In this document: one piece after another, positions 46,782 through 57,978 of the stretch
Layout of the letters: each line of letters starts with the position of its first letter
How positions within the stretch are numbered: the stretch's first letter is position 1
Source: Neonectria sp. B-13
Taxonomy: Eukaryota; Ascomycota; Sordariomycetes; Hypocreales; Nectriaceae
Direction: 5' to 3'
DNA length: 64,000 bases
Assembly: GCA_002682825.1 (NCBI GenBank)
Contig: NOKP01000016.1
Coordinates: 530,591 to 594,590, forward strand
Notes under the pieces: model-generated
Told to the model about the DNA's origin: nothing
Seen by the model: the letters and a program-made list of their open reading frames with translations, nothing else
Databases searched by the model: none
Made by a program: the position numbers and the translations under genes

Positions 46782-48302
46782 ATGAACAGGACATTGACAC
46801 GTCTGCGGTGTCGTAACCTGCTGCGGCCCAGGGCGCACCCGGCATGGAGCTGGAGCCGCGGGCTCGCCGACGCCGGGGCCAGCGCCAAACGGCCGCCGTC
46901 GGCACCCAAGCCCATCGTCGACATCAAGCACATCCGCCAGAACCCGGAGCTGTACGAGCGCACCTGCATCGAGCGCAACTACAAGCGCCAGGCGCCCAAC
47001 GCCGCGCTGATCGTCGAGCTGCACGCCAAGTGGCAGGACCTGCAGCGCCAGGGCCGCACGCTGCGCGAGCGCTCCAACCTGCTGCGTCGCCAGCTCGCCA
47101 ACCCGGCCACCAGCAGCGACGACCAGGACCTGCAGGAGGTACGGCTGATGAGCCGCGAGCAGATCCAGGAAGAGGCGCGGAGTCTCAAGCAGAAGCTGTC
47201 TGTCATTGAGAAGGGCGAGTCGCAGGCCGTCGCCCAGATGGAGGAGCTGGCCCTGGAGATCCCCAACCTCACCAGCGACGACACCCCGCGTGGTGATGAG
47301 CCCGAGGTGCTCTCCTACATCAACGACCCGCCCACCTTCACCGAGTCGCCCGAGGACAAGATCTGGCGCTCGCACGTCCACATCGGCTCCGAACTCGGCC
47401 TCTTCGACTTTGCCGGCGCCGCAACTGCTTCCGGCTGGGGCTGGTACTACCTCCTCGGCGAGGCGGCCCAACTCGAGCAGGCCCTCGTCCAGTATGCCCT
47501 CGCCACGACTACCCGTCACGGCTGGACCCAGGTATCGCCGCCCAGCATGGTATACAGCCACATCGGTGCCGCGTGCGGGTTCCAGCCCCGAGACGAGAGC
47601 GGCGATCAGCAAGTCTACACCATTGCGCAGTCGGCCGCTGATGTCGAGCGCGGCGTACCCGAGATGTGTCTGACCGGAACCTCGGAGATAGCCCTCGCTG
47701 GCATGAAGGCCAACACCACCCTCGACTCGGAGGACCTGCCCCTCAAGCGCGTCGCTGTCTCGCGGTGCTACCGTGCCGAGGCCGGAGCCCGCGGCGCCGA
47801 CACCAAGGGCCTGTACCGGGTGCACGAGTTCACAAAGGTGGAGATGTTCGCGTGGACGGCGCCCGACGAGGACGTGGGCATCGAGGTCATGGACGAGATG
47901 CTCGACATGCAGACGGAGATCCTCTCGTCGCTGGGCCTGTACTGCCGGGTGCTGTCGATGCCGACGCACGACCTAGGCGCCTCGGCGACGCGCAAGGTCG
48001 ACATGGAGGCCTTCTTCCCGAGCCGGCGCGAGGGCTGGGGCGAGGTGACGTCGGCGAGCCTGTGCACCGACTACCAGAGCCGGCGGCTGGGCACGCGGAC
48101 GCGCATCGACGGCCGCATCGCCTTCCCGTGGACGGCCAACGGCACCGCGCTGGCGGTCCCGCGCGTGCTGGCCGCGCTGTTGGAGAACGGCTGGGATGAG
48201 GAGACCAAGACGGTGGCTGTGCCCGAGTGCCTGCGGCCGTGGATGGACGGCAAGGACAAGATTGGGCTGGGGAAGCGCCGGACGAGCGTGGACCGGGTGT
48301 AA
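46782..48302 (+). CDS. DIA4: mitochondrial seryl-tRNA synthetase
   Basis: Single exon, 506 aa from MNRTLTRLRCRNLLRPRA, a basic Arg-rich presequence typical of a mitochondrial import signal. The N-terminal tRNA-binding coiled coil covers about residues 50-150. The class II core follows: motif 2 around RCYRAEAGARGADTKGLYRV and motif 3 around NGTALAVPRVLAALLEN, with VHEFTKVEMF between. It charges mitochondrial tRNA-Ser. An upstream in-frame start at 46602 exists but lacks a conserved sequence, and the ATG at 46782 begins the presequence. Tandem with the Arp gene and convergent with the CorA-like gene. Confidence 0.94.
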   Translation: MNRTLTRLRCRNLLRPRAHPAWSWSRGLADAGASAKRPPSAPKPIVDIKHIRQNPELYERTCIERNYKRQAPNAALIVELHAKWQDLQRQGRTLRERSNLLRRQLANPATSSDDQDLQEVRLMSREQIQEEARSLKQKLSVIEKGESQAVAQMEELALEIPNLTSDDTPRGDEPEVLSYINDPPTFTESPEDKIWRSHVHIGSELGLFDFAGAATASGWGWYYLLGEAAQLEQALVQYALATTTRHGWTQVSPPSMVYSHIGAACGFQPRDESGDQQVYTIAQSAADVERGVPEMCLTGTSEIALAGMKANTTLDSEDLPLKRVAVSRCYRAEAGARGADTKGLYRVHEFTKVEMFAWTAPDEDVGIEVMDEMLDMQTEILSSLGLYCRVLSMPTHDLGASATRKVDMEAFFPSRREGWGEVTSASLCTDYQSRRLGTRTRIDGRIAFPWTANGTALAVPRVLAALLENGWDEETKTVAVPECLRPWMDGKDKIGLGKRRTSVDRV

Positions 48303-48599
48303 AGCTTCTGTTTTCTTTTTGGGTTAACCACAGCGGAGTTTTGTGAGATTTGATGGCGGTGTATTACCATCGGGCTGTGTTGTGCATTCGCCGGTTGAAC
48401 GTTGGCTGTCATGTCATGGAGGAACTGTATATGTGCGTGTTGGCCGGCTGGGTCTGATAATGGGCAAAGGAGGGGATGTAATGCACAACAACACGGGAAA
48501 TGTCTCCTACACGGGCTGGGTCTTGCATCTAGTTTGTAACCAAAAGCAATAATGTCACAATGCCTCTTTCGCCTCCATCTATGTAAGCTCTGCGGTACA
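48303..48599. other. convergent spacer
   Basis: 297 bp between two stops, holding both 3' UTRs. No gene. Confidence 0.5.
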
Positions 48600-49952
48600 T
48601 CACCACACCAAATCCCTCACCCTCTCCTCCCAGCCCGGCATCCGAAACTCCAAGCCCGGGCTCCCGCGCCACATGTACCACCCGCTCATCTTCTTCACAG
48701 CGCCCACCCACCCCAGCTCCTTGCGGCGCCACGCCCGGCCGCCGGTCCCGTCGCCGCGGCGCTGCACGACGTACACGCCGCCGTCGGCCGCGGTGGTGAC
48801 GCGGGCCTCGCCGCGCTCCGGGTCGCCCCCGGCGGTCTGGAACTCCTGCTTCCGGTGGTGGTGCAGCAGCAGCTCGCCGGCCTCGACCTCCATCCACACG
48901 TCCAGGCCGCGCAGGTGGTCAGCGTAGATGACCAGCAGCGCGGCGACGCTCGACAGCCCCGCCGCCAGCCAGAAGACCCAGAAGGCCGAGCCCTCGGGCC
49001 CGTACGTGCCCTCGATGGACAGGATGCCCGACACCACCGTCAACGGGAACAGCAGCCCGCCCAGGTACGCGATGCGGTCCAGGCTGCGCGAGTTGCCGTC
49101 TTTGGACGCCGCCGGCTGCAGCGAGAGCGTTGCCGAGAGCTGTATCCGCCGGTGCAGCCGCTCCGCAAGCCCCGTCCAGTCGCCCGACGCCACGCCGGCC
49201 GGCCGGCCGCGGCGTTCCATATCCCTCGCCGCGTCGCTATTCGTCTCGAGGGCGTGCGCGAGCGTCCACAGAACATCGACGGAATCGCCGTCCCGCGGCG
49301 GCAGGGCGTCCAGCGCATCCAGCCAGGCGTGGTAGGCTAGTTCGGCGAGGAGGTGCTCCAGGGGAAGGGCGTCGCCGAGGCTGTCCCAAAGGGCGTCTTC
49401 CAGGCCGGAGCGGGTGGGTGGGATGCGGCCGTCTGAGGTGCGGGTGGTGCTTGGGGTTCTGCGTCGGTGGGAGTGGCGGGATAGGCGAGGGGGGCGAGAA
49501 GGGAGTTGCGGCGGGAGGCCGTCGAGGAGGAGGATGGGGATGCGAGTTTGGGTCGAGAGCGCGGCACGGCAGAGTCGAATGCCTTGAGCCTTTCCTCGTG
49601 CTCCCGCGCCGCCATCACCGGCCTCTTTCCCCTTCGCCTCAGCTTCAGGATACTCCCACGCCCACCCGGACCCTCTCCTCCTGTCACTCAGCTCCAAGCC
49701 CACAGCCATGTCCATCTCAGCCTCGGTGCCCCTCATGACAACCAGCCGTCGCCAGCCAGCTCGTTCGGGAGCGCCCATCTCCTCTCTCAGCTCGTCGACG
49801 TCCAGGATGCCCCGTTGACGACAGGTCTGCGCACACCACTCGACGAGATACGGCCGCGGCTGCATCGTGTCGGCGCCGGATCTGCCCCGCTCCGATGACC
49901 TCCGCCGCGAGGACCGGTGCCGGGGGTCCGAGGCCGGGCCATGCCGCGACAT
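48600..49952 (-). CDS. CorA-like two-TM membrane protein
   Basis: Single exon, 450 aa. The N-terminal two-thirds are soluble and Arg-rich, with a conserved-looking helical part (LEDALWDSLGDALPLEHLLA). Near residues 300-355 two adjacent hydrophobic segments occur: YLGGLLFPLTVVSGILSIEG and FWVFWLAAGLSSVAALLVIY. This C-terminal hairpin resembles fungal CorA-like metal-transporter proteins. The usual GMN signature after the first segment is not visible (the position reads IEGTYG), so magnesium transport is doubtful. The Trp-rich C-terminus (GWYMWRGSPGLEF) is distinctive. Codon third positions are GC-rich throughout, supporting one exon. Confidence 0.78.
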   Translation of the reverse strand: MSRHGPASDPRHRSSRRRSSERGRSGADTMQPRPYLVEWCAQTCRQRGILDVDELREEMGAPERAGWRRLVVMRGTEAEMDMAVGLELSDRRRGSGWAWEYPEAEAKGKEAGDGGAGARGKAQGIRLCRAALSTQTRIPILLLDGLPPQLPSRPPRLSRHSHRRRTPSTTRTSDGRIPPTRSGLEDALWDSLGDALPLEHLLAELAYHAWLDALDALPPRDGDSVDVLWTLAHALETNSDAARDMERRGRPAGVASGDWTGLAERLHRRIQLSATLSLQPAASKDGNSRSLDRIAYLGGLLFPLTVVSGILSIEGTYGPEGSAFWVFWLAAGLSSVAALLVIYADHLRGLDVWMEVEAGELLLHHHRKQEFQTAGGDPERGEARVTTAADGGVYVVQRRGDGTGGRAWRRKELGWVGAVKKMSGWYMWRGSPGLEFRMPGWEERVRDLVW

Positions 49953-50908
49953 GGTACAAAAGTCGGATTAAAACTAGCAGTTGATCTGGTTTCTTCGTTT
50001 GTCTACTCTTAGGTGAGCAGGCCCTTAGTGTCTTGATGAACAGGATGAAACAACGTAAGTGAGTGACCGGAGGCAGGCCCTTGGCGCTTTTGACTGCGCG
50101 CAACACCTCCAGCCAAGACACTTCTGAGACCCCATGAGCGCCATGCCTTCATCATGCGAATCGTCCTCAAGGCCCATTTCGAGCACTTTTTTGAATAATC
50201 GCGCCCTAGCTGTCAGAAATCTGAGACCACAAGGGTCCAACTAGGCAGATGTGCCCTGCGCCTCCATAAGCCCAGTGTCCGGTGGTGTTCAGACTTTGGT
50301 CATGTGGGAGTGCTTTCGCCCATCTGACCTTAACCACATCGATAAGAAGATCCACATCGGCCACGCGACTTACCTATGAGTACTCACAAAAAACACGCAA
50401 GCACGACAGCTTCGGAGTGGAAAACAATACCTTTTTGCTCTAGTGGTAGATTTTCACGTGCTCTTCATCTTCGTGGACTGGTCAAGACTGTACATAACAT
50501 TGCTCTCTTTCCCGCTCTTCCCGAAACGCCAGACCAGACCGACGCCGTTTTGACAGCACACAAACTATGAATGCTGAGTTTAATCCTCTCTGTTCCAACT
50601 CTCACCTCCATCGGACCCCCAAACCAGCGCTGAACGATCGCCGACTACCTCAGCGCTGTTCTTCGCCTCTCCTCTCTGTCCACCCGCCGTTCTTCGTTCG
50701 TTTTGTTCCAAAGGAGTGGCTAATGATTCGAATGATGCTGGAAATGCACGACAAACAGACGCCCCGATACAAGAATTCCAAAATCATGATGCCGCACGTG
50801 TACATGTAAGTGGTGGGTGATTGGCTGGCTGAACCGCCTGACGGAGGAGCTTGACTGACTCGCACCAGCGCACAGGCGATGCCTCTCTAGGCTCGTTCTT
50901 AAAATCTT
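49953..50908. other. intergenic
   Basis: Between the CorA-like gene and the 3' end of NRC-2. Short frames only; nothing recognised. Confidence 0.5.
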
Positions 50909-52964
50909 TTATGAGGAACCGTTAAGATTTGAGATGTTGTGATGGTGATGCGTGTCGTCGTCTCCGTCATGATGAAGCGTGATGCTGTTGAATTCGAGGA
51001 ACGGGTCCGTAATGTCTCCACCGGGCGTTGAAAGTCCGCTATCCAAGGGCACTCCCTTGAGGTTCATCGATCTTGATCCACTCAGGTCGACGCTCTCACT
51101 CTCCTTGACGTTTCGGAAATTGACCGTGTCGATGCCCCGACCAGCGTGGGGAACGATCGGGGGCTTCATGTGACGGATCAACGCCCACTGTGTTGTACGG
51201 AAGAAGGGGTGCGCCTTGATATCCGAGGCACCTGCTCGAGCTCCCAACCGGCGGTTCTCGTCTTTGATCAGTAGTTTCCTGATCAAGGATTTACACAAGC
51301 TATCGTGGCTGTTAGCTCTGGACGGGAAACATGGTTCAATTCGGGGGTAAGCTTACTTGGAGATCTGGGGTGCACCGGCGTGGTCTGGGAACGGGATATC
51401 TTCCCGCAAGATGTTTGCGAAGGTGGCATTGCGGTTCTTGCCCTTGAAAGGTGTCGTGCCGTAGAGCATCTCGTAGATGAGGATACCCAGTGTCCACCAG
51501 TCGACAGCACTAGTGTGGCCACTGCCCTTGATCACCTCCGGCGCAATGTACTCCTCGGTGCCGACGAACGAGTTGGTTCGGAAGTTGGCGATACATGATC
51601 TCGTGTCAATGGTCGGGAGTGCGTCTGTTCTAGCGCCGTTCTTTCCTACAATCATGGTCGGCTTGCCGCCAGGGCCCGACTGTTTGGACAGATCAAAGTC
51701 TGACAGCATGATGTGGCCGGATTGATGCAGCAGGATATCTGGAGTCAATTTGTCAGCAAATATTTTTGTTCGCATGACGAATCCAACTCACTCTCTGGCT
51801 TCAAATCACGGTAGATGAAGCCCATCAGGTGCAAATACTCGAGGGCGGCTGTCACCTCAGCGGCGTAGAAGCGGGCATCTTCCTCGGGAATGCATTTGCC
51901 GGGACGGGTCTGGAGCGCACGGAAGAACTCGCCACCGCTGCAGTACTCCATACACAGGTAGAGGTAATCCTCAGACTGGAACGAGTGATAGAGAGTGACG
52001 ATGAAGGGGTGGTTGCTGGTGGCTAGGATTTCTTGCTCAGCAAGAGCTCGCTTGATCTTGTTGCGCTTGATCATTTCCTTCTTGCTTAGGACTATGTTGG
52101 TCAGCAACAGCTCAACAACACTGCTCGCGGTAGGCGACACTTACTCTTCATGGCGTACAGGCGGCTGCTCTTCTTCTCCCTGACAAGGTAGACCTTTCCG
52201 ACATCTCCTTTGCCAATAAGTTTAATCTTGTCGAAGCTCGCCGGGTTCACTTCGACGTTCCTGACTTTGATCGAATTGGAGCTGTACGTCCTACGGAAGG
52301 CCATGGCCGTATGCGGAGCGGGGAGAGCGGCCAGGATATCCTCGGCAGCTTGGGCTTGGGCCTTGGCTTCTGCCTCTATCTTATTGGACTCAAATAGGCC
52401 TAGGGAGCCGAGGCCGTGATTGGCGACGAGAGGGTCTTTGCCCAGCTCGGCGGTGGCAGGACGTTCACCATTGGCCTCGCCCTTGGCGAAGAGGCCTTGG
52501 GCATTGGGGGCACTAGCAACCCTCCTCAGCCTCCGGGCCAATTCCTCCTTGGTTTCGCTGGTGGCCTGTTCCGCATTGGTGCCGTCGGGACCCTGGACCT
52601 TGAGGGTGGGAGTATCGGGAGGGCTTGGGGGCACGGAGCCGGCGTTGTGATGACGCAATCCAGGTTGACCCTGGTGGGCAAAGTAGGGGTTCGCGTGTGC
52701 GGTCGGGCTCATAGCCTCGTCGAGCTGGTTGCCCTCGCTAGCAACGGTGTGGGCGCGCAGGCGGCCGACAGTGTTACTGAAGAACTTTGTGTGACGGGAC
52801 GACTTGGAGGAGGCATCGGGGGTGGACGCGGCGGTGGGCGTCTTTTCCTTTTCCTTTTCGCTAGAGCCGCTGCCTGTACTGCTGCCAGTATTCATGCGAA
52901 AAAAGTTGCGCAGGCGATGGCTGACCTGGCCACCGGAGCCATTGGAGGTCTTGGAAGGCGGCAT
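50909..52964 (-). CDS. nrc-2: AGC-type Ser/Thr kinase NRC-2
   Basis: Four exons (52964-52145, 52091-51792, 51738-51357, 51299-50909) close in phase to 630 aa. The kinase has [11 protein letters not shown] (P-loop), YAMKIL (VAIK Lys), YRDLKPEN (HRD-equivalent), SDFDLSKQ (DFD in place of DFG, usual in this subfamily) and YIAPEVIKG (APE). The N-terminus is Ser/Thr-rich. Neurospora NRC-2 represses conidiation; yeast Fpk1/2 relatives phosphorylate lipid flippases. The start at 52964 (MPPSKTSNG) gives a length near the 623-aa Neurospora protein, as recalled. The frame stays open 199 codons further, to an ATG at 53561, through a Ser/His/Gln-rich stretch; see findings. Confidence 0.9.
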
Positions 52965-55150
52965 GGCGGCAGTGATGGAGGATCGAGAGCGGATGGGAGG
53001 GACGGGGGCGACGGGGGCGACGGGGATAACGACGGGTTTATTTCGATCAAGCAGTCGGTTCCATGTTCGACGCAGCGGAGAGTTGTCGATGCGGTCGGCG
53101 CTGGCTCTGGGATGAGAATGGCGATGGTGATTGTGATGAAGAGGAAGGTGAAGACGAGGACGGAACTTTTGGAGGTTGAGGTGGAGGTGGAGGGTGCGTG
53201 AATCGGAACGGGAATGTGAGTGGGAGTGGGAGTGCAAAGGCGAGGGTGAGGTTGATGACAAAGACGACGGGGGAGGAGACGATGCAGGAGATGACGACGT
53301 AGGAGTGGTCGCAAGGGAGAGCTCGGGCGCCTCACGATGCGACGGGACGGGGACGGGGACGGGGGGGAGAGACAGCGACGCTGACTGCGAACGAGAGAGG
53401 GACCGAGGCCGAGATTGGGACTGAGACGGGACCGGAGAATGCGAATAGGAACGGGACTGCGAAGCAGAAGAGGAGAGAATGAGAGCAGCAGTATCGTCGT
53501 TGGACGACTGGGACTGGGATTGAGTCTGGGAATGACACTGCTGGGACGGGGAATGGGCCATGGGAATGGGACGGATTCGGGCGGCAGCCGGAACACGCGG
53601 ATGCCTGAGGCAGCAACTTCCAAGCTTTCCCTGTACGAATAAAGTGCCTTCGACGCTCCAGCCTCCAGGTCAGGTCAGTAACCTCTCACCTGGCCAGCAT
53701 CCCACCTCGTGCGCTCAAGCTCTCAGTGGAGGCAGGCTTAGGCTCGGGCTTCGGGGCTCTCAGCCAGCGCCGCGCCCGGGGGGAGGGGAGGAACAAGGCC
53801 ACCCACAGGGCGACGGGACAGGGCGTTTCGACTTTCGGCGAGGGATGGGGGGATCCCTTCACGGTGGAGAGAGGGGCGCGGCCGGGGAGGGGTCGACTGC
53901 TCAGGCCGGACAGGTCGCTAACTTGGCGGGTTCGCCGTGCGCTAAGAGCGAATTTGGGGAGGACCGGGACTTAGAGTGAGGCGGGCTGTCTGTGTGCGAA
54001 ACGCAAACCAGCGTGATGCGTCTTCTAGAGTGGGCTGGATCGCCTGGGCGGCGGGCAGTTGAGGCCAAGGTTTGGGCGGTTCGGTCGAGATGAATCGATG
54101 GGAGGAGAAGAAGGAAATGTGATGTGGGAGGGAGACAGTTATCCGCGGAGAGAGAGAGGGGGGGGAAGTCGAAGAGAAGAGGAAACGTGAGAGACAGGGA
54201 AGGGCGACGTGGTCGGTCAGTCGATGGAACGATCTGCTTGCTACAGTACCTACGAATACGCCTGCCTACGAATATCCACCACTTGTTGTCAGCCTGAGCC
54301 AGCACTGTGTGCAATCCGACGATGCCCAGGCGTATGATGTGACAGCGCGACATGACATTGGATTGGCCTGCGACGCACGGGGGCGTTGACACTGACTGCC
54401 AAACTGCGGCGATGCTGGACTGAAGCAGAACACAAGAGGCATTATTATCCGCAAGAAACCCCACGCCTTGCACTGAACTTCGTACCCACTGCAACACCCC
54501 AGAGCGCCAAGAGGCCGCGGAAGAAGGACAGCGCTTCCAACACCGACGCTACGGCCCGCTACCGCGTGTCGCTACGTCCCCTTCCACACTGGCCGGTCCA
54601 GGCTATCTATCTTCCATCCATGTGGTGGAGCGAATCCCACCTTTCTCCTTCCGCTGCGACGGAACTGGGATCGGTGGCTTAATTTCCTTTTGTAGGCGAT
54701 TGCCACGCAGGGCATCGTTGCTTAGCCTTTGTCCAAGGAGCGGAGAGGTTTCCAGACGGGTGGGTTCACATCCATCGCGTTGCTGCCATCGTTGGACCCT
54801 GAGGAAGGCATCTCATCTCCTTGCTCGTGAACAGTTTCCTCTGTGACCTTTCATGACTCGCTTTATTCGCGTTGGGTATCTGTCAGCCTTCAATTCCAGA
54901 TGTTCATGGCACTGTATTGGTCCTGCCCTTTGACTGGAGTCGAGCCAGCAGCACCTGTGGAAACCTCTGCCGCCCTGAATACCATGAACAAGGCTGAATA
55001 CCTTGAAAGGACACAACGGTATAAAATAGCCACAGGCCCACTCCGGACCAGAGACTGAAACATCTCATCTGATCCTCTATCTGTTTCTCCCAGACCACCG
55101 TGACGGCCCTCCTCTCTCTGTATCGGCGACATCTCGTGTACTCCTTTATC
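52965..55150. other. NRC-2 upstream region, possible extended N-terminus
   Basis: 52965-53561 is an open frame on the minus strand in phase with NRC-2 (Ser/Gln/His-rich). 53.6-55.1 kb has no recognisable gene on either strand and marks the start of the accessory tract. Confidence 0.5.
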
Positions 55151-56761
55151 ATGTGTCAAGCCGACAATCAAGCTCCCCTGATCGTGAGGCGCGGTGACAT
55201 CCCTGATCCGCAAGGGTGGCAGGCTTGCAAATCGTTCGTGCTCTACCGTTCTGCAGGTGGCCGTGGACAACGACTCGGCCCTGGATGTGGTATGTTACCT
55301 AACGCAGTTTCAATCTTGGCCTGGCAGATGTCAAAAACCCAGTATTATTGGCACGGTCTTCCCTGCAGGGTTTCGAGGAGGAGTCTTCCTTGGCATCGCT
55401 CCGGTCCAGCATCTTGCAGCACAAGCACGAAAACGGGCGGAGATACCACTCGATGAGCGAGGGGAATACGTTACTACGCTTTCGCTACCCCTCATTCCAG
55501 CAATTAGAGTTCATCGCCTTTTGAGGCGCAGTCGGGTGACGTTTGACATCTGCTAAGAGTACAACGTTCCCAACGACGACGTATGTCGGTTGATCAGAGT
55601 GGCTATTCTTGATCCAATCAGTGGCTGACGTTGACTGGCGGGATTTAACTAGAGAGCGAGCGCCTTGGTAAGTGAAGCCAGCTTGGTTTGGAACAAGGGC
55701 CCAGCACTAGAAGTCGTAGACCTGCAACACCAGATTATGGACCATCCAGTTCGACAGCGAGTTGGCTCTCAGCCCGGGGTTTCCAAGGCAAAGCGAGTCC
55801 TGGATATCGATCGGTACCGGCACGGGCCTGTGGGGCAATTGACTTTGGAAAACAAGCTTTAGCTTCCCAGCCATTAGTAACCATGAAGTCATAGCTAACC
55901 GTAGCTACAGCTGATGCATACCCCTCTGCCCAGGTACGAGACCCAAGCAGACTTTATCATTGGCAGACAAGAAGTTGAATTGGCTCACTAGAGCCACAGG
56001 TCATTGACGTTAACCTCAGCCCTGTTCAGCATCGCTGGTGAGAGTACTGCTATCACAATGACACAACCCTCCTGCTAACAAGCCGTTGTCGAGGATCCCC
56101 CTCAAATTGCCGGTTCGAGATTGACGATCTGGAAAAAGAGCGGACCTGGACTGGGCCGTTCGACTTCATCCTATGCCGTGGCATAGCCGGCTGCTTCGCT
56201 GATGTGCCCGCCCAAGTAAGGGATCGATACACTAAGAGCAAGGCTCATATTGATGATGCTAACCCAGCGTCCTCGAACCCGGCGGTTACTTTGAGATTGC
56301 CGACCTCTCCCTTCGCATGGGCTGCGACGACGGCATCATCACCAATGACTCGCAGGTGTGGAAGTACCACGAGGCGCTGTACGACGCGTCAGTGAAGATC
56401 GGCAGCATCGCCAAAGACACGCCGACGATTGAGAAGGCGGGCCTCGTCGACCTGGTGCACCACGAGTTCAAGTGGCCGTTCAACACCTGGCCGGTTGACC
56501 CCAAGCTCAAGGAGATTGACACGTACCAGTGCGCCAACCTGGACATGGAGCTCGAGGCCTTCTCGCTGGCGCTGCTCACGCGCGTGGTCGGCTGGTCCAA
56601 GGAGGAGGTGCTGGCCTGCTGTGCAGCGGCGCGCAAGGAGATCCGGAATCGGAATATGCACGGGTATTGGACTATGTAAGTCAACTGAGAAAAGCTTTCT
56701 GGGGGATTGGTTCTGATCGATGGATAGGCATGTTGTTTGCTCCCGAAAGCCCAAGGTGTGA
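55151..56761 (+). pseudogene. LaeA-like SAM methyltransferase, decayed
   Basis: Residues and introns of a LaeA-like fungal methyltransferase are recognisable in order: a start at 55151 (MCQADNQAPLI), HENGRRYHSM, EYNVPNDD, the LDLQHQ helix, SAM motif I, LSPVQHRW, CRFEIDDLEKE, FDFILCR, LEPGGYFEIADLSLRMG, a Trp/Pro-rich WPFNTWPVDPK segment, and HVVCSRKPKV in a last exon after a 57-nt intron (stop 56759-56761). Motif I is broken twice. ATCG is duplicated in tandem (55806-55813), and a run of four Gs at 55832-55835 has one extra, so the GTGTGLW and AIDFG parts are in different frames. The FADVPA / LEPGGY junction also does not close in phase. An intact family member is 300-350 aa. I read this as a pseudogene. 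Confidence 0.82.
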
Positions 56762-57978
56762 GGGCATTCCAGCCAGTTGTGGTGGGGTGTTTTGAGATGC
56801 TTGGACGACGGCTGGTCTAACGTTGAGTAAGAGCGATGTATTTGCAAATGTGTGTTGAGTATTTCACAATTTGCTTGAGCTCTAACTCCAAGATTCCTAT
56901 TTACTCATCACACAGAAACCACTAACTTGTTGACTGATCTCAAGACTTCATCAATGGATGAGGTACTGCTCTTCTGAAGCTTAGACCGCGCATCCCCCTA
57001 TCCTCTGGAATGACATCCATCCAGCGGTTCAGTGAACACTTCACTGGGGTGACTGGTGCAAGTCACCCGAGCTCCCCCGCCGTGGGCCGTGGATCGCGTG
57101 TCCGTCTTGCCACCCTCGTTCCGTAGTGAGCGGCCCCTCTCTGACGCGTTGGAGTATTGGAAAAAGCACCGAGAATGACGCATTGAGGCTGAGCCCGCCG
57201 TTGAGTCTTCGGCATTAGAAATCAAGAATGGGGGCATGAACCAGGCTGGGACATTTCGGCATAATGCTGGCTCTCCGGCCCCGTCAACCCGTCTAACACC
57301 GAGCCAGAGAGGGTCCAAGGGGCTCCCCGGAACGTCCGGAAATAATTGTCCATTTTGAGCCGGAGATAGATGGATTACGAAGCAATTGACCCGCAACGCT
57401 ATTGTTGACAGTGCAAGAGGAGCGAGGAGTGCAATTGGTTTCGAAGTTTCGACGTTTTGACTTAATCAATCTGAATTCCCTCTTCATCCATGATAAGTAG
57501 AATGGGTGGTTTCTTACAGGTTAAAGCGGCATGGCCCAGACGCAGATGAGACCCTCTTGTTAACCCTAAATAATTTAAGTGACTTGGGTCTCACAACAAT
57601 AACACCTTCCTTTCACCCTCCATTTTCTTGGCTTCGGGCTAGATTTTAGGTTAATGATAGTATCAGCTTTATTACATATCTATCTCTTCATATTATAAGT
57701 ATTGAGACTTGGGTTCAGGCGTGAGGTCACTGTTCTGAAACTCGGAGATTTATCATAGGGTAGCAGTCGGTACTCAGCTCAGCTTTCCTCAGGTATCGCA
57801 CCAAGGCACCTAGCTTTGGGGGACTAAACTAGACGCTAATCCGAAAATAGAAGCGCCGTTGAGCTGCGCCCAGAACTGGTAAGGCAGGTGGCCTGAGCCT
57901 TATCAACTAAGCTTCATCATCTTTCCTCCCCACTCACCATCTACGCCCAATGTCGAACACCTCATCTTGCTATGAGGT
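56762..57978. other. intergenic inside the accessory tract
   Basis: No gene recognised. Base composition turns more AT-rich around 57540-57720 than in the flanking coding DNA. No transposon termini seen. Confidence 0.5.

Noticed and set aside
46758..47969. 403-aa frame on the minus strand inside the SerRS gene
   Set aside because: Antisense shadow; the + strand carries class II synthetase motifs over the same bases.
49337..49687. Alternative minus-strand frame that reads like a Ser/Pro-rich protein, suggesting a frameshift or intron in the CorA-like gene
   Set aside because: The 450-aa frame keeps strong GC at third codon positions through this part and continues into a conserved-looking helix, so no indel is needed.
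57540..57600. TAACCCTAAAT, a telomere-like unit
   Set aside because: Only one copy is present; no array, so no evidence for a subtelomere.
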